64,000 nucleotides of DNA from JAYQKL01 sp049890195. Lineage in GTDB: Bacteria > Pseudomonadota > Alphaproteobacteria > RS24. Below are positions 35,458-45,306 of the stretch, piece by piece. Numbering within the stretch: position 1 is the first letter of the stretch; each line of letters begins with the position of its first letter. The stretch covers positions 287,143 to 351,142 of the forward strand of contig JBMHBY010000006.1 of NCBI GenBank assembly GCA_049890195.1, given 5' to 3'. The position numbers and the translations under genes were made by a program. A model generated the notes under the pieces. The model did not search any database, had not been told where the DNA came from, and saw only the letters and a program-made list of their open reading frames with translations.

Positions 35458-36339
35458 ATGAACTGGATTAAAAATTTCGTCAGACCAAGATTTGAAGCCG
35501 TCTTCAAGGGCAAAGATGACACCCCGGATAATCTGTGGGTCAATTGCAATGATTGTGGGGAAATGATATTTCACCGCGATATGGAGGCGTTGTCGAAAGT
35601 CTGCCCGGGCTGCGACAATCATATGCGGCTGGACACCAAAGAGCGGTTCGACCTGCTGTTTGACGACAGCCAATACGAACTGGCCGAAACCCCGGACGTC
35701 CCCGTCGACCCCCTGAAATTCCGTGACACCAAGAAATACGCCGACCGGCTGAAGGAAGCGCGCACCAAAACCGGGAAGAAGGATGCGGTCTCGATCGGTG
35801 TCGGACGCATCAGCGGTGTGGAAACCGTTATTGTCGTCCAGGACTTCTCCTTTATGGGTGGCTCGCTCGGCATGGCGGCCGGTGAAACCGTCATCCGCGG
35901 CGGAGAACTGGCGCTTGAGAAAAACGCGCCGTTCATTGTTGTTGCAGCCGCCGGCGGCGCGCGCATGCAGGAGGGCATCCTGTCATTGATGCAAATGCCG
36001 CGCACCACCGTAATTGTTCAGGAATTGCGCGAACGCGGCCTGCCCTATCTGGTCGTTCTGACTGATCCGACCACCGGCGGGGTCACGGCCTCCTACGGCA
36101 TGTTGGGGGACATCCATATTGCCGAGCCGGGCGCGCTGATCGGTTTTGCCGGCCCACGCGTTATCCAGGACACCATTAACGAAAAGCTCCCCGATGGCTT
36201 CCAGCGGGCGGAATACCTGCTGGAACACGGCATGGTCGATATGGTTGTCCATCGTCACCGCATGGCGGAAACCATCGGCAGACTGCTCAAGCTTCTGACC
36301 GGTGCCGATGATGCACCGGCGGCCGCACCCGCCGAATAA
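35458..36339 (+). CDS. accD: Acetyl-CoA carboxylase carboxyltransferase beta subunit
   Basis: It transfers carboxyl from biotin-BCCP to acetyl-CoA with AccA, the first step of fatty acid synthesis. The 293 residues have an N-terminal zinc ribbon (CNDCGEMIFHRDMEALSKVC then PGC) and the crotonase-like domain with AAAGGARMQEG and DPTTGGVTASYGMLGD. It sits in the common trpA-accD-folC order. Confidence 0.97.
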   Translation: MNWIKNFVRPRFEAVFKGKDDTPDNLWVNCNDCGEMIFHRDMEALSKVCPGCDNHMRLDTKERFDLLFDDSQYELAETPDVPVDPLKFRDTKKYADRLKEARTKTGKKDAVSIGVGRISGVETVIVVQDFSFMGGSLGMAAGETVIRGGELALEKNAPFIVVAAAGGARMQEGILSLMQMPRTTVIVQELRERGLPYLVVLTDPTTGGVTASYGMLGDIHIAEPGALIGFAGPRVIQDTINEKLPDGFQRAEYLLEHGMVDMVVHRHRMAETIGRLLKLLTGADDAPAAAPAE

Positions 36340-36344
36340 GGCGC

Positions 36345-37622
36345 ATGCCGGAACCAGCTGCCAGCCAGGAGACCCTGGCACGTTTTCTCGATCTGCATCC
36401 GAAATATATTGACCTGTCGCTTGACCGCATGCAGGGGCTGTTATCGCGCCTTGACCATCCCGAACGTGCTTTGCCGCCGGTCATTCATATCGCCGGCACC
36501 AACGGCAAAGGTTCGAGTCTGGCTTTTCTCAAGGCCATTTTAACCGCAGCCGGCAAACGGGTACATGCCTACACCTCACCACATCTGGTGAAGTTCCATG
36601 AACGCATAAACCTGTGCGGCAAGGACATCAGTGAAACCGAGCTGGCCGCTTTGTTGGCAGAGGTTGAGAAAAAGAACGCCGGCGCACCCATCACGTTTTT
36701 TGAGGCGACCACCGCTGTCGCCCTCACCGCCTTCGCCCGCCATCCGGCCGATTATCTGTTGTTGGAGGTCGGGCTGGGCGGACGTCTGGACGCCACCAAC
36801 GTCATTGACACACCGCGCCTGAGCCTGATCACCCCGGTCAGCATGGATCACGAGCAGTTTCTAGGGACCAGTCTGGCGGATATTGCCGGTGAAAAGGCCG
36901 GCATTTTGAAGTCCGGATGCCCGGCGCTGATCGCCCGTCAGGACAGCGCTGCATTGTCCGTCATCCGGGCCAAAGCCCAAGCGGTCAAGGCACCCAGCCT
37001 CTATGCCGGCAGTGATTGGGATTACACCCGCACGGCGGCAGGGATGACCCTGTTCTGGCAAGACTCTAAAATCGTTCTTCCGGCACCGGGACTCACCGGC
37101 GCCCATCAATATGAAAATGCGGCGCTTGCGGCTGTGGCGGCATTACAACTCGGTATAGAGTCTGAGGCGATCCGGCGCGGCCTGTCGGACGCGACATGGC
37201 CGGCCCGTCTGCAGCAGATTCCCCCGCTGCCGGGCCTGTCGGCCAGTCAGGACCTTTGGCTCGACGGTGGCCATAACCCGGCCGCAGCGCTGGTATTGGC
37301 GGATTGGATAAGGGACTGGCGGGAGCAAGATCCGAACACCCCCCTTCACCTGATCAACGGGATGCTGAACACCAAACAGGTTGAGCCGTATTTCGCCGCC
37401 TTCCGTGACTTTGAGATGTCTTTGAGCACGCTTGCCATTCCGGGCGAAGAAAACAGCCTGTCAGCCGCACAACTCGCTGCGGCTGCACAACGGTCAGGGG
37501 TGAAAGCGCAACCACAAGACAGTCTTGAAGCAGCGTTACAGGCTGCACCGGACGGTGCCCGCATCTTGATCTGCGGATCACTGTATCTGGCGGGCCATGT
37601 TTTATCGCTTTATGAGGGTTAA
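36345..37622 (+). CDS. folC: Bifunctional folylpolyglutamate/dihydrofolate synthase
   Basis: It adds glutamate to dihydropteroate and to folates. The 425 residues belong to the Mur ligase family. Motifs are the P-loop HIAGTNGKGSSLAFL, SPHLVKFHERI, LLEVGLGGRLDATNV and WLDGGHNPAAALVL. The gene starts 5 bases after accD and ends 3 bases before the convergent trxA stop. Confidence 0.95.
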   Translation: MPEPAASQETLARFLDLHPKYIDLSLDRMQGLLSRLDHPERALPPVIHIAGTNGKGSSLAFLKAILTAAGKRVHAYTSPHLVKFHERINLCGKDISETELAALLAEVEKKNAGAPITFFEATTAVALTAFARHPADYLLLEVGLGGRLDATNVIDTPRLSLITPVSMDHEQFLGTSLADIAGEKAGILKSGCPALIARQDSAALSVIRAKAQAVKAPSLYAGSDWDYTRTAAGMTLFWQDSKIVLPAPGLTGAHQYENAALAAVAALQLGIESEAIRRGLSDATWPARLQQIPPLPGLSASQDLWLDGGHNPAAALVLADWIRDWREQDPNTPLHLINGMLNTKQVEPYFAAFRDFEMSLSTLAIPGEENSLSAAQLAAAAQRSGVKAQPQDSLEAALQAAPDGARILICGSLYLAGHVLSLYEG

Positions 37623-37625
37623 CCC

Positions 37626-37955
37626 CTAGACGGTTTCCTCAATCCAGGACACCAGATCGGATTTCGGGGCGGCACCGACCTTGGTTGATGTGCTTTGGCC
37701 GTCTTGGAAAATCATCATGGTCGGGATGGAACGCACACCAAAACTCGTCGGTGTTTTCGGGTTTTCGTCAATATTGACCTTGACCACGGTGATCTTGTCT
37801 GACATTTCCGCCGCAATTTCGTCCAAAGCCGGGGCAATCTGTTTGCACGGCCCACACCACTCGGCCCAGAAATCCACCAGAACGGCACCGCCGGCATTGG
37901 TGACTTTCTCTTCAAAATCGTTGTCGGTGGCATGAATTACGACTGCATCAGACAT
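37626..37955 (-). CDS. trxA: Thioredoxin
   Basis: This is a small cytoplasmic disulfide reductase. The 109 residues contain the active site WAEWCGPCKQ and the cis-proline region SIPTMMIF. The start at 37955 (MSDAVVIHA) has GAGG about 9 bases upstream; the open frame extends 48 bases further. It is convergent with folC and follows addA by 75 bases. Confidence 0.96.
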   Translation of the reverse strand: MSDAVVIHATDNDFEEKVTNAGGAVLVDFWAEWCGPCKQIAPALDEIAAEMSDKITVVKVNIDENPKTPTSFGVRSIPTMMIFQDGQSTSTKVGAAPKSDLVSWIEETV

Positions 37956-38030
37956 GGTTCGTTTCCTCTTTGTTAATCTCTTTAAAATGTAAGGGCGCAT
38001 CACTTGTTTTTCAAGTTTCGCCGTGTCGGG

Positions 38031-41000
38031 TCATAGAATTTCCGCCAGTATTCTGTGCATCATTTCATCGGGGACGGGCTGGACCAAACCGGAGACAGTC
38101 CAAATCAACAAACAGCGGACCGGCTTGTCCGTCTGGCCGGCAAGCAAAGCCTGGTACACAGCCATTTGTGCAAGGTAGGCCTCAGGAATATCCGCGGCAT
38201 TTTGCGGCGGCACGCGGTTGGTCTTGTAATCTGCAATAATGACGGCATCAGCGGTTTCAACATAGCGGTCCATCCTGCCGGCAAAGCGGCGTCCGGTCCC
38301 GCCGGCGGCCAACCTTCCGGCTATCGGCACCTCCGCCCGGCTATTCGGCCCAAACAGCACGGCGCAATCCTGTAACAGAATAATCTTCAGGGCTTCAGCA
38401 GCCATGTCCGCCCGCTCTGTTTCGTTGAAGGCTGCCCCGTGGCGTTCGAGATATGCCCGGGCCCGCGCCAGAAGCGCCGTTTCATCCACCTGACCAGCGG
38501 CTGTCATTGTTGCGGTCATGGCAGCCAAACCCTCCAGCAGGTCATGGATCAGATTGCCCCTTTGCAGGGCGTCGCCCCCGGCCAAGGGAGGCTGTTGGAT
38601 CGTGTCGTATGATGCCAGCAATTGCGACGGACTTTCCACATCCACCACCCGAGTTTCAAATTTGGCCGGACGGTTTAGCCATTCAGGGGTAGCCCCGGTC
38701 CAAAGTGTCGGTGCATCAGATGTCGCAATATCCTTGACCAGCGGCATGTCTCGACCCATCCGCCAGAGTTTGACACCTCCCTCATCGACCTGCTGCGTAT
38801 CCGGGTGACTCCTGATGACCTCCGAGACCAGACGGTACCAGCTGTCATCGGGCGGCTCGGAGCGGTTGGCGCCGATATGTCCGCTTATATACAGCCTGTC
38901 GCGGGCCCGTGTGAGCGCCACATAGAGCAATCGTTTATGCTCAGCCTGTTCACGCAACCGCAGCTGTTCAAGGCCGGCTTTTGACGAGGCCGGGAGCTGC
39001 GTCTGGTTCGGGCGATAAAGCACGGCGTCGCCCATAAGCTGAAGGTGGGATTGACCGCCACCTGACTTGAAAGGCGGACGGCAGGTGTCCGGCAGAAACA
39101 CGATCGGCGCCTCCAGCCCCTTGGCCCCGTGCACGGTCATGATGCGGACCGCATCAAGCGCCTGCTCCATGTCGCGCTTGACCTCACTCTCACTGTTCTC
39201 GAGCCAATGGACAAAGGCTTCGACACTGGGCGGGCTCTGGCGCTCAAAGTCAAGCGCCAGGGACAACAGCTCATCGACCGGATCATCAACCTCCTGCCCC
39301 AGGCGTGCCTTCAAGTCGGCACGGCCGCCGCCGGCCTCCAAAAGGGTTGAAAAAAACTCAAAAGGCGCCAGGTGGTTGACATCACGGCATAAGGTGGTGA
39401 AACGCCGCCAGGCCTGCCGCAAAGCCGTTGGCGCACCGGAATTTTCACCCGCTTCGGCCAAACGGTCACACAAAAAGAGTTTTTTCACCACCGGTGTCGG
39501 CCCTGTATCTGTATCGGGAACCGGCCCGTGGCATAAATCAAACAGTTGCGCTTCACTGACGCCGCCCAACGGGCTGCGCAAAAAAGTTGCCAGCATCAGA
39601 TCATCTTTTGGCAGCAAAGCAGCGCGTGCGGCGGCCAGCAAATCCATGACGGCAATCTGCTTGGTCAACTCCATCCGGTCGGCGCCGGCCACGGGGATGC
39701 CTATGTCAGGCTGCTTCAGCGCCCGGATCATATCCACCACAAACGCATCGCGGTTCTGCACCAGAATCAAAATGTCTTTCGGGCGGATGTCCTGTTCCGG
39801 GTCATCAACCAGTGACTTGATTTTTCTGGCGATACCGTCTGCCAGGCGACGTCGTGGTGTTTCGGCTGACGCCTCCCCGCTGTCCGCCGCCCAATAATTT
39901 CCAACCGCGGCACGCTCGCCTTTTTCATAGGGCCACAGCTCGACCATCCCCCTTTGCGTCCTAAACGCCTGATGCACTACACTTTTTTTCTGCGCCGTAA
40001 GGCTGTTGCGCATGACATCCAGCGCCGCCACATGGTCGATAAACTGCAGGAGATCATTGACGGTCCGGTAAGATTTTTCCAGATCAACCGGGTGGAAGGA
40101 CTGTTCGGCGGCAAGGCTGGCGGCCTTGAAATGGGCACGCATTTTGTCGAATTGCTGCGGGTCCGCACCCTGAAAGCTGAAAATGGATTGTTTTTCATCA
40201 CCGACGGCAAAGACGGTGCGCACCGTCTCACGCGCTGTTTCGCCGGTGAAAAACTCCTCCGCCAAGGCGGTGATCACCCGCCATTGCGCCGGGCTTGTAT
40301 CCTGCGCCTCGTCCACCAGAATATGATCCAGCCCGCCATCCAGCTTGTACAGAACCCACGCACTTGCCTGACTGTCGGAAACCAGCGCCACGGTTTTTTC
40401 AATCAAATCGTCATAATCCAACAGATTGCGCTCCAGCTTGATGTGCCCGACATACAGCAACAGCGCTTCTGCAAAATCATACACCGCCAGGCTCATCTCA
40501 TAGACAAAAGCCAACTTCAGCCGGTCAACCGTTTCGGAGTAAATATCCTGCCAATCCTGAAGCCTGTCCTGCCAGCCCGGAAAGGCTTTGGACAAACGGG
40601 CCGTGATCAGACTTTTTTTCTTTTCCCCTTTCTGGGTCAGGAAAAAGCTCTGCAACAACTCCCATGCCGCCGCCTTGTCCGCCGGCTGTTGACGCAGCAG
40701 GCCGGCAATGGTCCTGAAATACTCTGATTTTTTTAGGTCAGGCGCGGTCTCGTCGGCAAAAATGTCGGCCAGTGCGCGCGCCTCCTCAGGGCCCAGACGG
40801 TTGAAAAACCCATCCAGCAAAGCGGAGACATCCAGCGGGTCGTCAAGACCAAGACTGTCCAGCAAAGCTTTTTGACGGGCTGCAAAATCATGCGTCTTAA
40901 ACCAGTTGCGATGGCGGATAATTTCCGCAATCACAGCGTCAAACTGCGCCTCGTTCAGCCGGCGAGTGAGTTTGTCGAGACTTCTACGCAAGTCGCCGTC

Positions 41001-41495
41001 GGCATGGGCAAGGATGTCATTGCGGGCCTCCTCCACCAAAGTGGCGGACAGGCGGTCATCCAGCACGCGAAAACCGGGCGTGATGCCGGCCTCCAATGGA
41101 AACCGGTTGAGCAGCGACTCACAAAAGGCATGAATGGTCTGCACCTTGATGCCGCCAGGGGTCTCCAGCGCGCGGGCGAACAGGATCCGGGCCCGGGCCA
41201 AATCCCTGGTGCTCGGCGACTGGCCCAAACGCTCCGCCATGGCGGTTTTCAACTCCGCCTCCGGCATCACCGCCCAGCTTCCGAGCAGCTGAAACAGGCG
41301 CTCCTGCATTTCCGCCGCGGCGCTGCGCGTATAGGTCAGGCACAACAATTTTTCCGGCGGCGACCCGGACAGCAACAAGGCGACAAGGCGCGTCACCAGC
41401 ACGAAGGTTTTGCCGGATCCGGCATTGGCCGACACCCATGCCGAGGCATCCGGCTGCGAGGCGTCAAACCTGTCTTTTGAAACCGGCACCTTCAT
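38031..41495 (-). CDS. addA: Double-strand break repair helicase AddA
   Basis: AddA is the UvrD-type helicase-nuclease subunit of AddAB, which resects double-strand ends for recombination, the counterpart of RecBCD. The 1154 residues begin with Walker A ANAGSGKTFVL (about 21-31). They include the helicase motifs DHILVDEAQDTSP, FAVGDEKQSIFSF and MTVHGAKGLEAPIVFLPD, and end with the RecB-family nuclease motif IIADYKTNRVP. It overlaps addB by 4 bases (ATGA). Confidence 0.96.
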   Translation of the reverse strand: MKVPVSKDRFDASQPDASAWVSANAGSGKTFVLVTRLVALLLSGSPPEKLLCLTYTRSAAAEMQERLFQLLGSWAVMPEAELKTAMAERLGQSPSTRDLARARILFARALETPGGIKVQTIHAFCESLLNRFPLEAGITPGFRVLDDRLSATLVEEARNDILAHADGDLRRSLDKLTRRLNEAQFDAVIAEIIRHRNWFKTHDFAARQKALLDSLGLDDPLDVSALLDGFFNRLGPEEARALADIFADETAPDLKKSEYFRTIAGLLRQQPADKAAAWELLQSFFLTQKGEKKKSLITARLSKAFPGWQDRLQDWQDIYSETVDRLKLAFVYEMSLAVYDFAEALLLYVGHIKLERNLLDYDDLIEKTVALVSDSQASAWVLYKLDGGLDHILVDEAQDTSPAQWRVITALAEEFFTGETARETVRTVFAVGDEKQSIFSFQGADPQQFDKMRAHFKAASLAAEQSFHPVDLEKSYRTVNDLLQFIDHVAALDVMRNSLTAQKKSVVHQAFRTQRGMVELWPYEKGERAAVGNYWAADSGEASAETPRRRLADGIARKIKSLVDDPEQDIRPKDILILVQNRDAFVVDMIRALKQPDIGIPVAGADRMELTKQIAVMDLLAAARAALLPKDDLMLATFLRSPLGGVSEAQLFDLCHGPVPDTDTGPTPVVKKLFLCDRLAEAGENSGAPTALRQAWRRFTTLCRDVNHLAPFEFFSTLLEAGGGRADLKARLGQEVDDPVDELLSLALDFERQSPPSVEAFVHWLENSESEVKRDMEQALDAVRIMTVHGAKGLEAPIVFLPDTCRPPFKSGGGQSHLQLMGDAVLYRPNQTQLPASSKAGLEQLRLREQAEHKRLLYVALTRARDRLYISGHIGANRSEPPDDSWYRLVSEVIRSHPDTQQVDEGGVKLWRMGRDMPLVKDIATSDAPTLWTGATPEWLNRPAKFETRVVDVESPSQLLASYDTIQQPPLAGGDALQRGNLIHDLLEGLAAMTATMTAAGQVDETALLARARAYLERHGAAFNETERADMAAEALKIILLQDCAVLFGPNSRAEVPIAGRLAAGGTGRRFAGRMDRYVETADAVIIADYKTNRVPPQNAADIPEAYLAQMAVYQALLAGQTDKPVRCLLIWTVSGLVQPVPDEMMHRILAEIL

Positions 41496-44400
41496 GTCTC
41501 CGCCCCGTCACGGCTCGACCATTCCGCGACACGCGCCAGATGGTCATAATCGTCCCCGAACAAAATCAGCTTCGGCTGGGTGTGCGGCGCATAGGGTGTC
41601 GTCGGGTCGTTATAGGCCTCAATCAGGTTCACCAATCCGGTTTCCGCCTCCTCCAGCGCCGCCTCAAACCCATCAACCTCATGCAGCGCCCCCGCCGGAT
41701 GTCCGCCGCTGACATGCAGATGCGCCACGCTTGTCACCTCCCCCAGCGGCACCCCGTCAAACCCCCCTGTGCGCGCGATCAAAGTTTCCAACAAAAGCTG
41801 CGGAGCTTTTTGTGACAGCACATCCGAGGCTTTCGGCGGCGTGTAGGTCTTGTAATCCAGAACAGACAGGGACTGGTCATCGTGCAGCTCAATCCGGTCG
41901 GCAATCGCTGACAGGGTGAAGTCCCGTGCGCCGACGGTAAAGGTTCTGGTCCCTTTTACTTCAGCGAAAATTCTCTGGACGCCGTTGCGCCGTTTCCGCT
42001 CAAAACCGACAAGCCATTGCGTCAGCGCGTTCATCCGGGCATCCCAATAGGTCATGATGCCGTGACCGCCCGGCATGTCCTTCGCATGCTGCGCAACCAG
42101 TTCGGCCATCAAATCGGCACTGCTCTCCGGCAGCCCGTCCGGTGTCGCTTTCGCAAACCCCTCCAGCACATTATGGATCAAAGTGCCACGCACGGCGCCA
42201 CCGGACTGGGCATCAGGCAGGTCGAGCCTTTTCAGGCCCAGAATATGGCGGGCATAGACCGCATAGGGATTGCGTTGCAGCTTCTCGACCTGTGTGACGG
42301 AAAGACGCTTCGGGCGCACCTGTACCGGCGGGGTGGGCATCGGCTTTTCGGCAGCCCGTCCCCCTGCCGCCGGATCAAGAGCTGCGGCCAGAGCCGCCAG
42401 CCTGTCAGCCCCCGGCAGTTCAGCGTCTTCCCCGCCGACCCCTTTGACGAGGGCCTGCAAACGGGTCAACCACCTGGACGCAACCATCGGGGTGCCACCG
42501 CTTTTTTTCGAGCGCGTCATCAGGACTTGCGGGGCACAGGCCGCCTGCACAAAATCATGCGCCATCAGACCGATCCGTCGCTCCGGACTGGTCATGCCCA
42601 GCTGGGTGCGCATCGGCCGCGACACCCACGGACCGGTGTCCGGAAGATGCGGCCATACGCCCTCATTGAGGCCACCAAGCACCATCAGGTCGGCATCCAC
42701 AAGGCGTGCCTCCAACAGACCCATTATCGACATGCGCGGATGCACCCCCCGGGCGGGGCGGGTCTGACGCTGGGCCAGCCAATGTGCAAACAGATCCGGC
42801 CATTCACGTGCCGGCACGCCGGGACTGTCAATCTGCATCAAGGCCTCCAAGAGTTTGTGCACATCCTCCTCAGCCTGGCGTTGGTCGCCGGCACCCTGGC
42901 CAAGCTCCCGTCCTGTCATGGCCTCCAAAACTGCGGGCAAGACCTTGGCCACATCACAGACCTTGGCCTCCGGCCCCAACTGCAGAAGCGGGGCGCAGGC
43001 CGCAGCGGTGCGCTCAATCAGATTTCTGACCGCACTGAAGTCCGGCCTTTTGTTCGGCGTCTCATCGGCCCGCTCCAGCCTGTCCAAACGCCGCAGCAGG
43101 CCCTGCAGCCCAGCCGCTGTACGTGGCCCGCGCAACAGCAGCCTCTCCGTCTGCTGCACCTGTTCAAGATGGCTCTGCCGGTCTTGCCCCAGACACACTT
43201 CAGACTGCTTTAAAAGACTGAGCAAAGGTACCGGCGCAAAGCCGCTGCTGACCGCTTCCAGAACCAAACGGAGCAAAACCCCGACCGGGGTGTCCGCCAA
43301 AGCAAGGCCGGCCGTGTCGTTGATTTCAATATCCCAGCGCTTGAGCGCCGCCGCCACCCGACGCGCCAAATGCCTGTCCGGGGTCACCAATATGGCGTTT
43401 TTGCCCTTTACCTCCAAAACCTCGCGCAAGGCAAGGGCAATGACATCCGCCTCGCGCCGCATATCCGGTGCTTCATGATACTGCACCCCGTCAAGCGCCT
43501 TTGCCAAATCAGGTACGGCTTGGCCGGCCTGCGTCCATTGGACGGTATGGTCACTGGGCAGCAAAGCCAGAGAGAGGAACGCCCGGCGGTCGCCGGTGTC
43601 ATCTTTGGTTTTCAACCCGCACGCCGAGGCAAAAGGTTTGACGCGGCTGCGTGGGACGTCCAGCCTTTGCAGAAGATGATACAGCCCGCTTTGCGGATGA
43701 GCGTCCTCCTGGGCCAGCAATGCCCAGGTTTCCGGCGCCATGTCGTTGTCCAGGCCGGGCAAAATCACCATGCCGTTGGGCAGATCAAGTATCTGCTTCA
43801 ACAAGTCAGCCGTGGCCGGGATGCTGCCGGTTGAGCCGGCGGCAATCACCGGTTTGGTGGGTGGGGCGTCGCGCCATAATTGAGCCTGCAGGCGCAGCAG
43901 CCGATTGCGGTGCTCCGACGGATCGGCACCGCCCTCGCGGTCTCGATAGGCCGGCCATTTGGCGGTGAGGATTGACAGGAATGCCACAGTCTCCTGCCAG
44001 TTTTGGGCGAACTGGTCATCAACCAATGTCTGCAATGCCGACAGATCAATCTCCTCTGTCTGGGCCTGGTTGAGAAAAGAGGCCAAATCAGCGGCCAGTG
44101 CCGCCGCCTTGACAATATTGCCCGACAGCTTTTGATCCGTCCCGGTTTCACGCACCCAATTGAGGATTTCCGAAATGAAAAAGCTTTCCCGCTGCAGTTG
44201 CGGCAGCACCGGTGGCAGGTCCAGAACGGCCGGGTCTGCAACGCTGAAAAACAGGTCGGCTTCGTCCACATCCGCCAAGGGCTTGATATCCGGCAACAAC
44301 AGGCTTTCCGCACCGGATTTGTCCATCAATGCCTGCCGCAATTCCCGGACGGCGCGGCGGGTCGGCAGCAGAATCAAAAAATCATGCAGCTCAAAACCCG

Positions 44401-44509
44401 GCTCGAACACCCCGCCAAAGCTCAAATCACCGCTCAGACAGTCTGACAGACAGTCAAGAAACGGCATACCGGCCGGCATATTGAAGATTTTAAGAGAATC
44501 GCGGCTCAT
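41492..44509 (-). CDS. addB: Double-strand break repair protein AddB (alphaproteobacterial type)
   Basis: AddB is the partner of AddA. It scans for regulatory sequences and holds a second nuclease domain. The 1005 residues show ILLPTRRAVRELRQAL near the N-terminus in place of a canonical Walker A, GGLNEGVWPHLPDTGPW in the middle and the nuclease motif LSVLDYKTYTPPK near the C-terminus. The missing ATP-binding loop is typical of the alphaproteobacterial AddB group. Confidence 0.93.
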   Translation of the reverse strand: MSRDSLKIFNMPAGMPFLDCLSDCLSGDLSFGGVFEPGFELHDFLILLPTRRAVRELRQALMDKSGAESLLLPDIKPLADVDEADLFFSVADPAVLDLPPVLPQLQRESFFISEILNWVRETGTDQKLSGNIVKAAALAADLASFLNQAQTEEIDLSALQTLVDDQFAQNWQETVAFLSILTAKWPAYRDREGGADPSEHRNRLLRLQAQLWRDAPPTKPVIAAGSTGSIPATADLLKQILDLPNGMVILPGLDNDMAPETWALLAQEDAHPQSGLYHLLQRLDVPRSRVKPFASACGLKTKDDTGDRRAFLSLALLPSDHTVQWTQAGQAVPDLAKALDGVQYHEAPDMRREADVIALALREVLEVKGKNAILVTPDRHLARRVAAALKRWDIEINDTAGLALADTPVGVLLRLVLEAVSSGFAPVPLLSLLKQSEVCLGQDRQSHLEQVQQTERLLLRGPRTAAGLQGLLRRLDRLERADETPNKRPDFSAVRNLIERTAAACAPLLQLGPEAKVCDVAKVLPAVLEAMTGRELGQGAGDQRQAEEDVHKLLEALMQIDSPGVPAREWPDLFAHWLAQRQTRPARGVHPRMSIMGLLEARLVDADLMVLGGLNEGVWPHLPDTGPWVSRPMRTQLGMTSPERRIGLMAHDFVQAACAPQVLMTRSKKSGGTPMVASRWLTRLQALVKGVGGEDAELPGADRLAALAAALDPAAGGRAAEKPMPTPPVQVRPKRLSVTQVEKLQRNPYAVYARHILGLKRLDLPDAQSGGAVRGTLIHNVLEGFAKATPDGLPESSADLMAELVAQHAKDMPGGHGIMTYWDARMNALTQWLVGFERKRRNGVQRIFAEVKGTRTFTVGARDFTLSAIADRIELHDDQSLSVLDYKTYTPPKASDVLSQKAPQLLLETLIARTGGFDGVPLGEVTSVAHLHVSGGHPAGALHEVDGFEAALEEAETGLVNLIEAYNDPTTPYAPHTQPKLILFGDDYDHLARVAEWSSRDGAET

Positions 44510-44562
44510 GCCTGATTTTAACCCAAAAACACGCGCCTTGGATGTCTTTGTCTTTTCAGTAC

Positions 44563-45306
44563 CTAATCAGCGCTGAGACGGCGTTCCGCCGCCGCCAATC
44601 CATCCGGAGTGCCGATATGCATCCACTCACCCTGAAGCGGCAACCCGAACAAGCCGCCCTCGGACAGGGCCGCATCCCAAAAAGCGTTAAAGGAAAACGC
44701 CGCCTGACCAGTCGGGGCCTGATTGAGCAGGTCAGGCCGGACAATCTGCGCACCCGCATAAACCCATGGTGCGGCGCGGGCAGTCCCCCGCCGGCTCAAC
44801 TTCCCCTGCGGCGTCATGAAAAAATCCCCGGCCCCGTCAAAGCCTGACGCGGTGCCCCGGTCAGCCAACAGCAGGCAGGCGGCCATGCGTGTTGCGTCAA
44901 AATGTTCGGCCAGGGAAAGCAGGTTATTGTGGTCCTCGCGCCAAAAGACATCCGCGTTGCAGACATAAAACGGAACATCGCCAAGAAGTGCCCTGGCATG
45001 CAACACCCCGCCGCCGGTCTCCAACAATGCCGACCGCTCATCAGAAATGATGATCTCACAATGGTTTGACGCCATCTCCTCCAGATGCGCCTCAATCCAG
45101 TCCGCCTTGAAATGGACATTCACAATGATGCGTTCAACACCGCAGACCACGAGTTTGTCGATCATCCGGTCCAGCAACGTCCGGCCGGCCAGAGGTGTCA
45201 GGGGCTTTGGCGGCGCATCAGCGGATGCCCGCATCCGTGTGCCGCGGCCCGCCGCCAGCACCATTGCCGTCGTGATGGATGTCTTTAAGGACGCCGCCCC
45301 GGTCAT
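44563..45306 (-). CDS. murU: Nucleotidyltransferase, MurU-like (N-acetylmuramate-1-phosphate uridylyltransferase type)
   Basis: This is a sugar-1-phosphate nucleotidyltransferase of 247 residues. The signature VLAAGRGTRMRASADAPPKP holds the nucleotide-binding loop and its lysine, and YVCNADVFW carries the metal-binding aspartate. Mannose-1-phosphate guanylyltransferases look similar. The preceding gene ends in an AmgK-like kinase domain, which favours the MurU role: making UDP-MurNAc from MurNAc-1-phosphate during peptidoglycan recycling. Overlap with the preceding gene is 4 bases. Confidence 0.85.
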   Translation of the reverse strand: MTGAASLKTSITTAMVLAAGRGTRMRASADAPPKPLTPLAGRTLLDRMIDKLVVCGVERIIVNVHFKADWIEAHLEEMASNHCEIIISDERSALLETGGGVLHARALLGDVPFYVCNADVFWREDHNNLLSLAEHFDATRMAACLLLADRGTASGFDGAGDFFMTPQGKLSRRGTARAAPWVYAGAQIVRPDLLNQAPTGQAAFSFNAFWDAALSEGGLFGLPLQGEWMHIGTPDGLAAAERRLSAD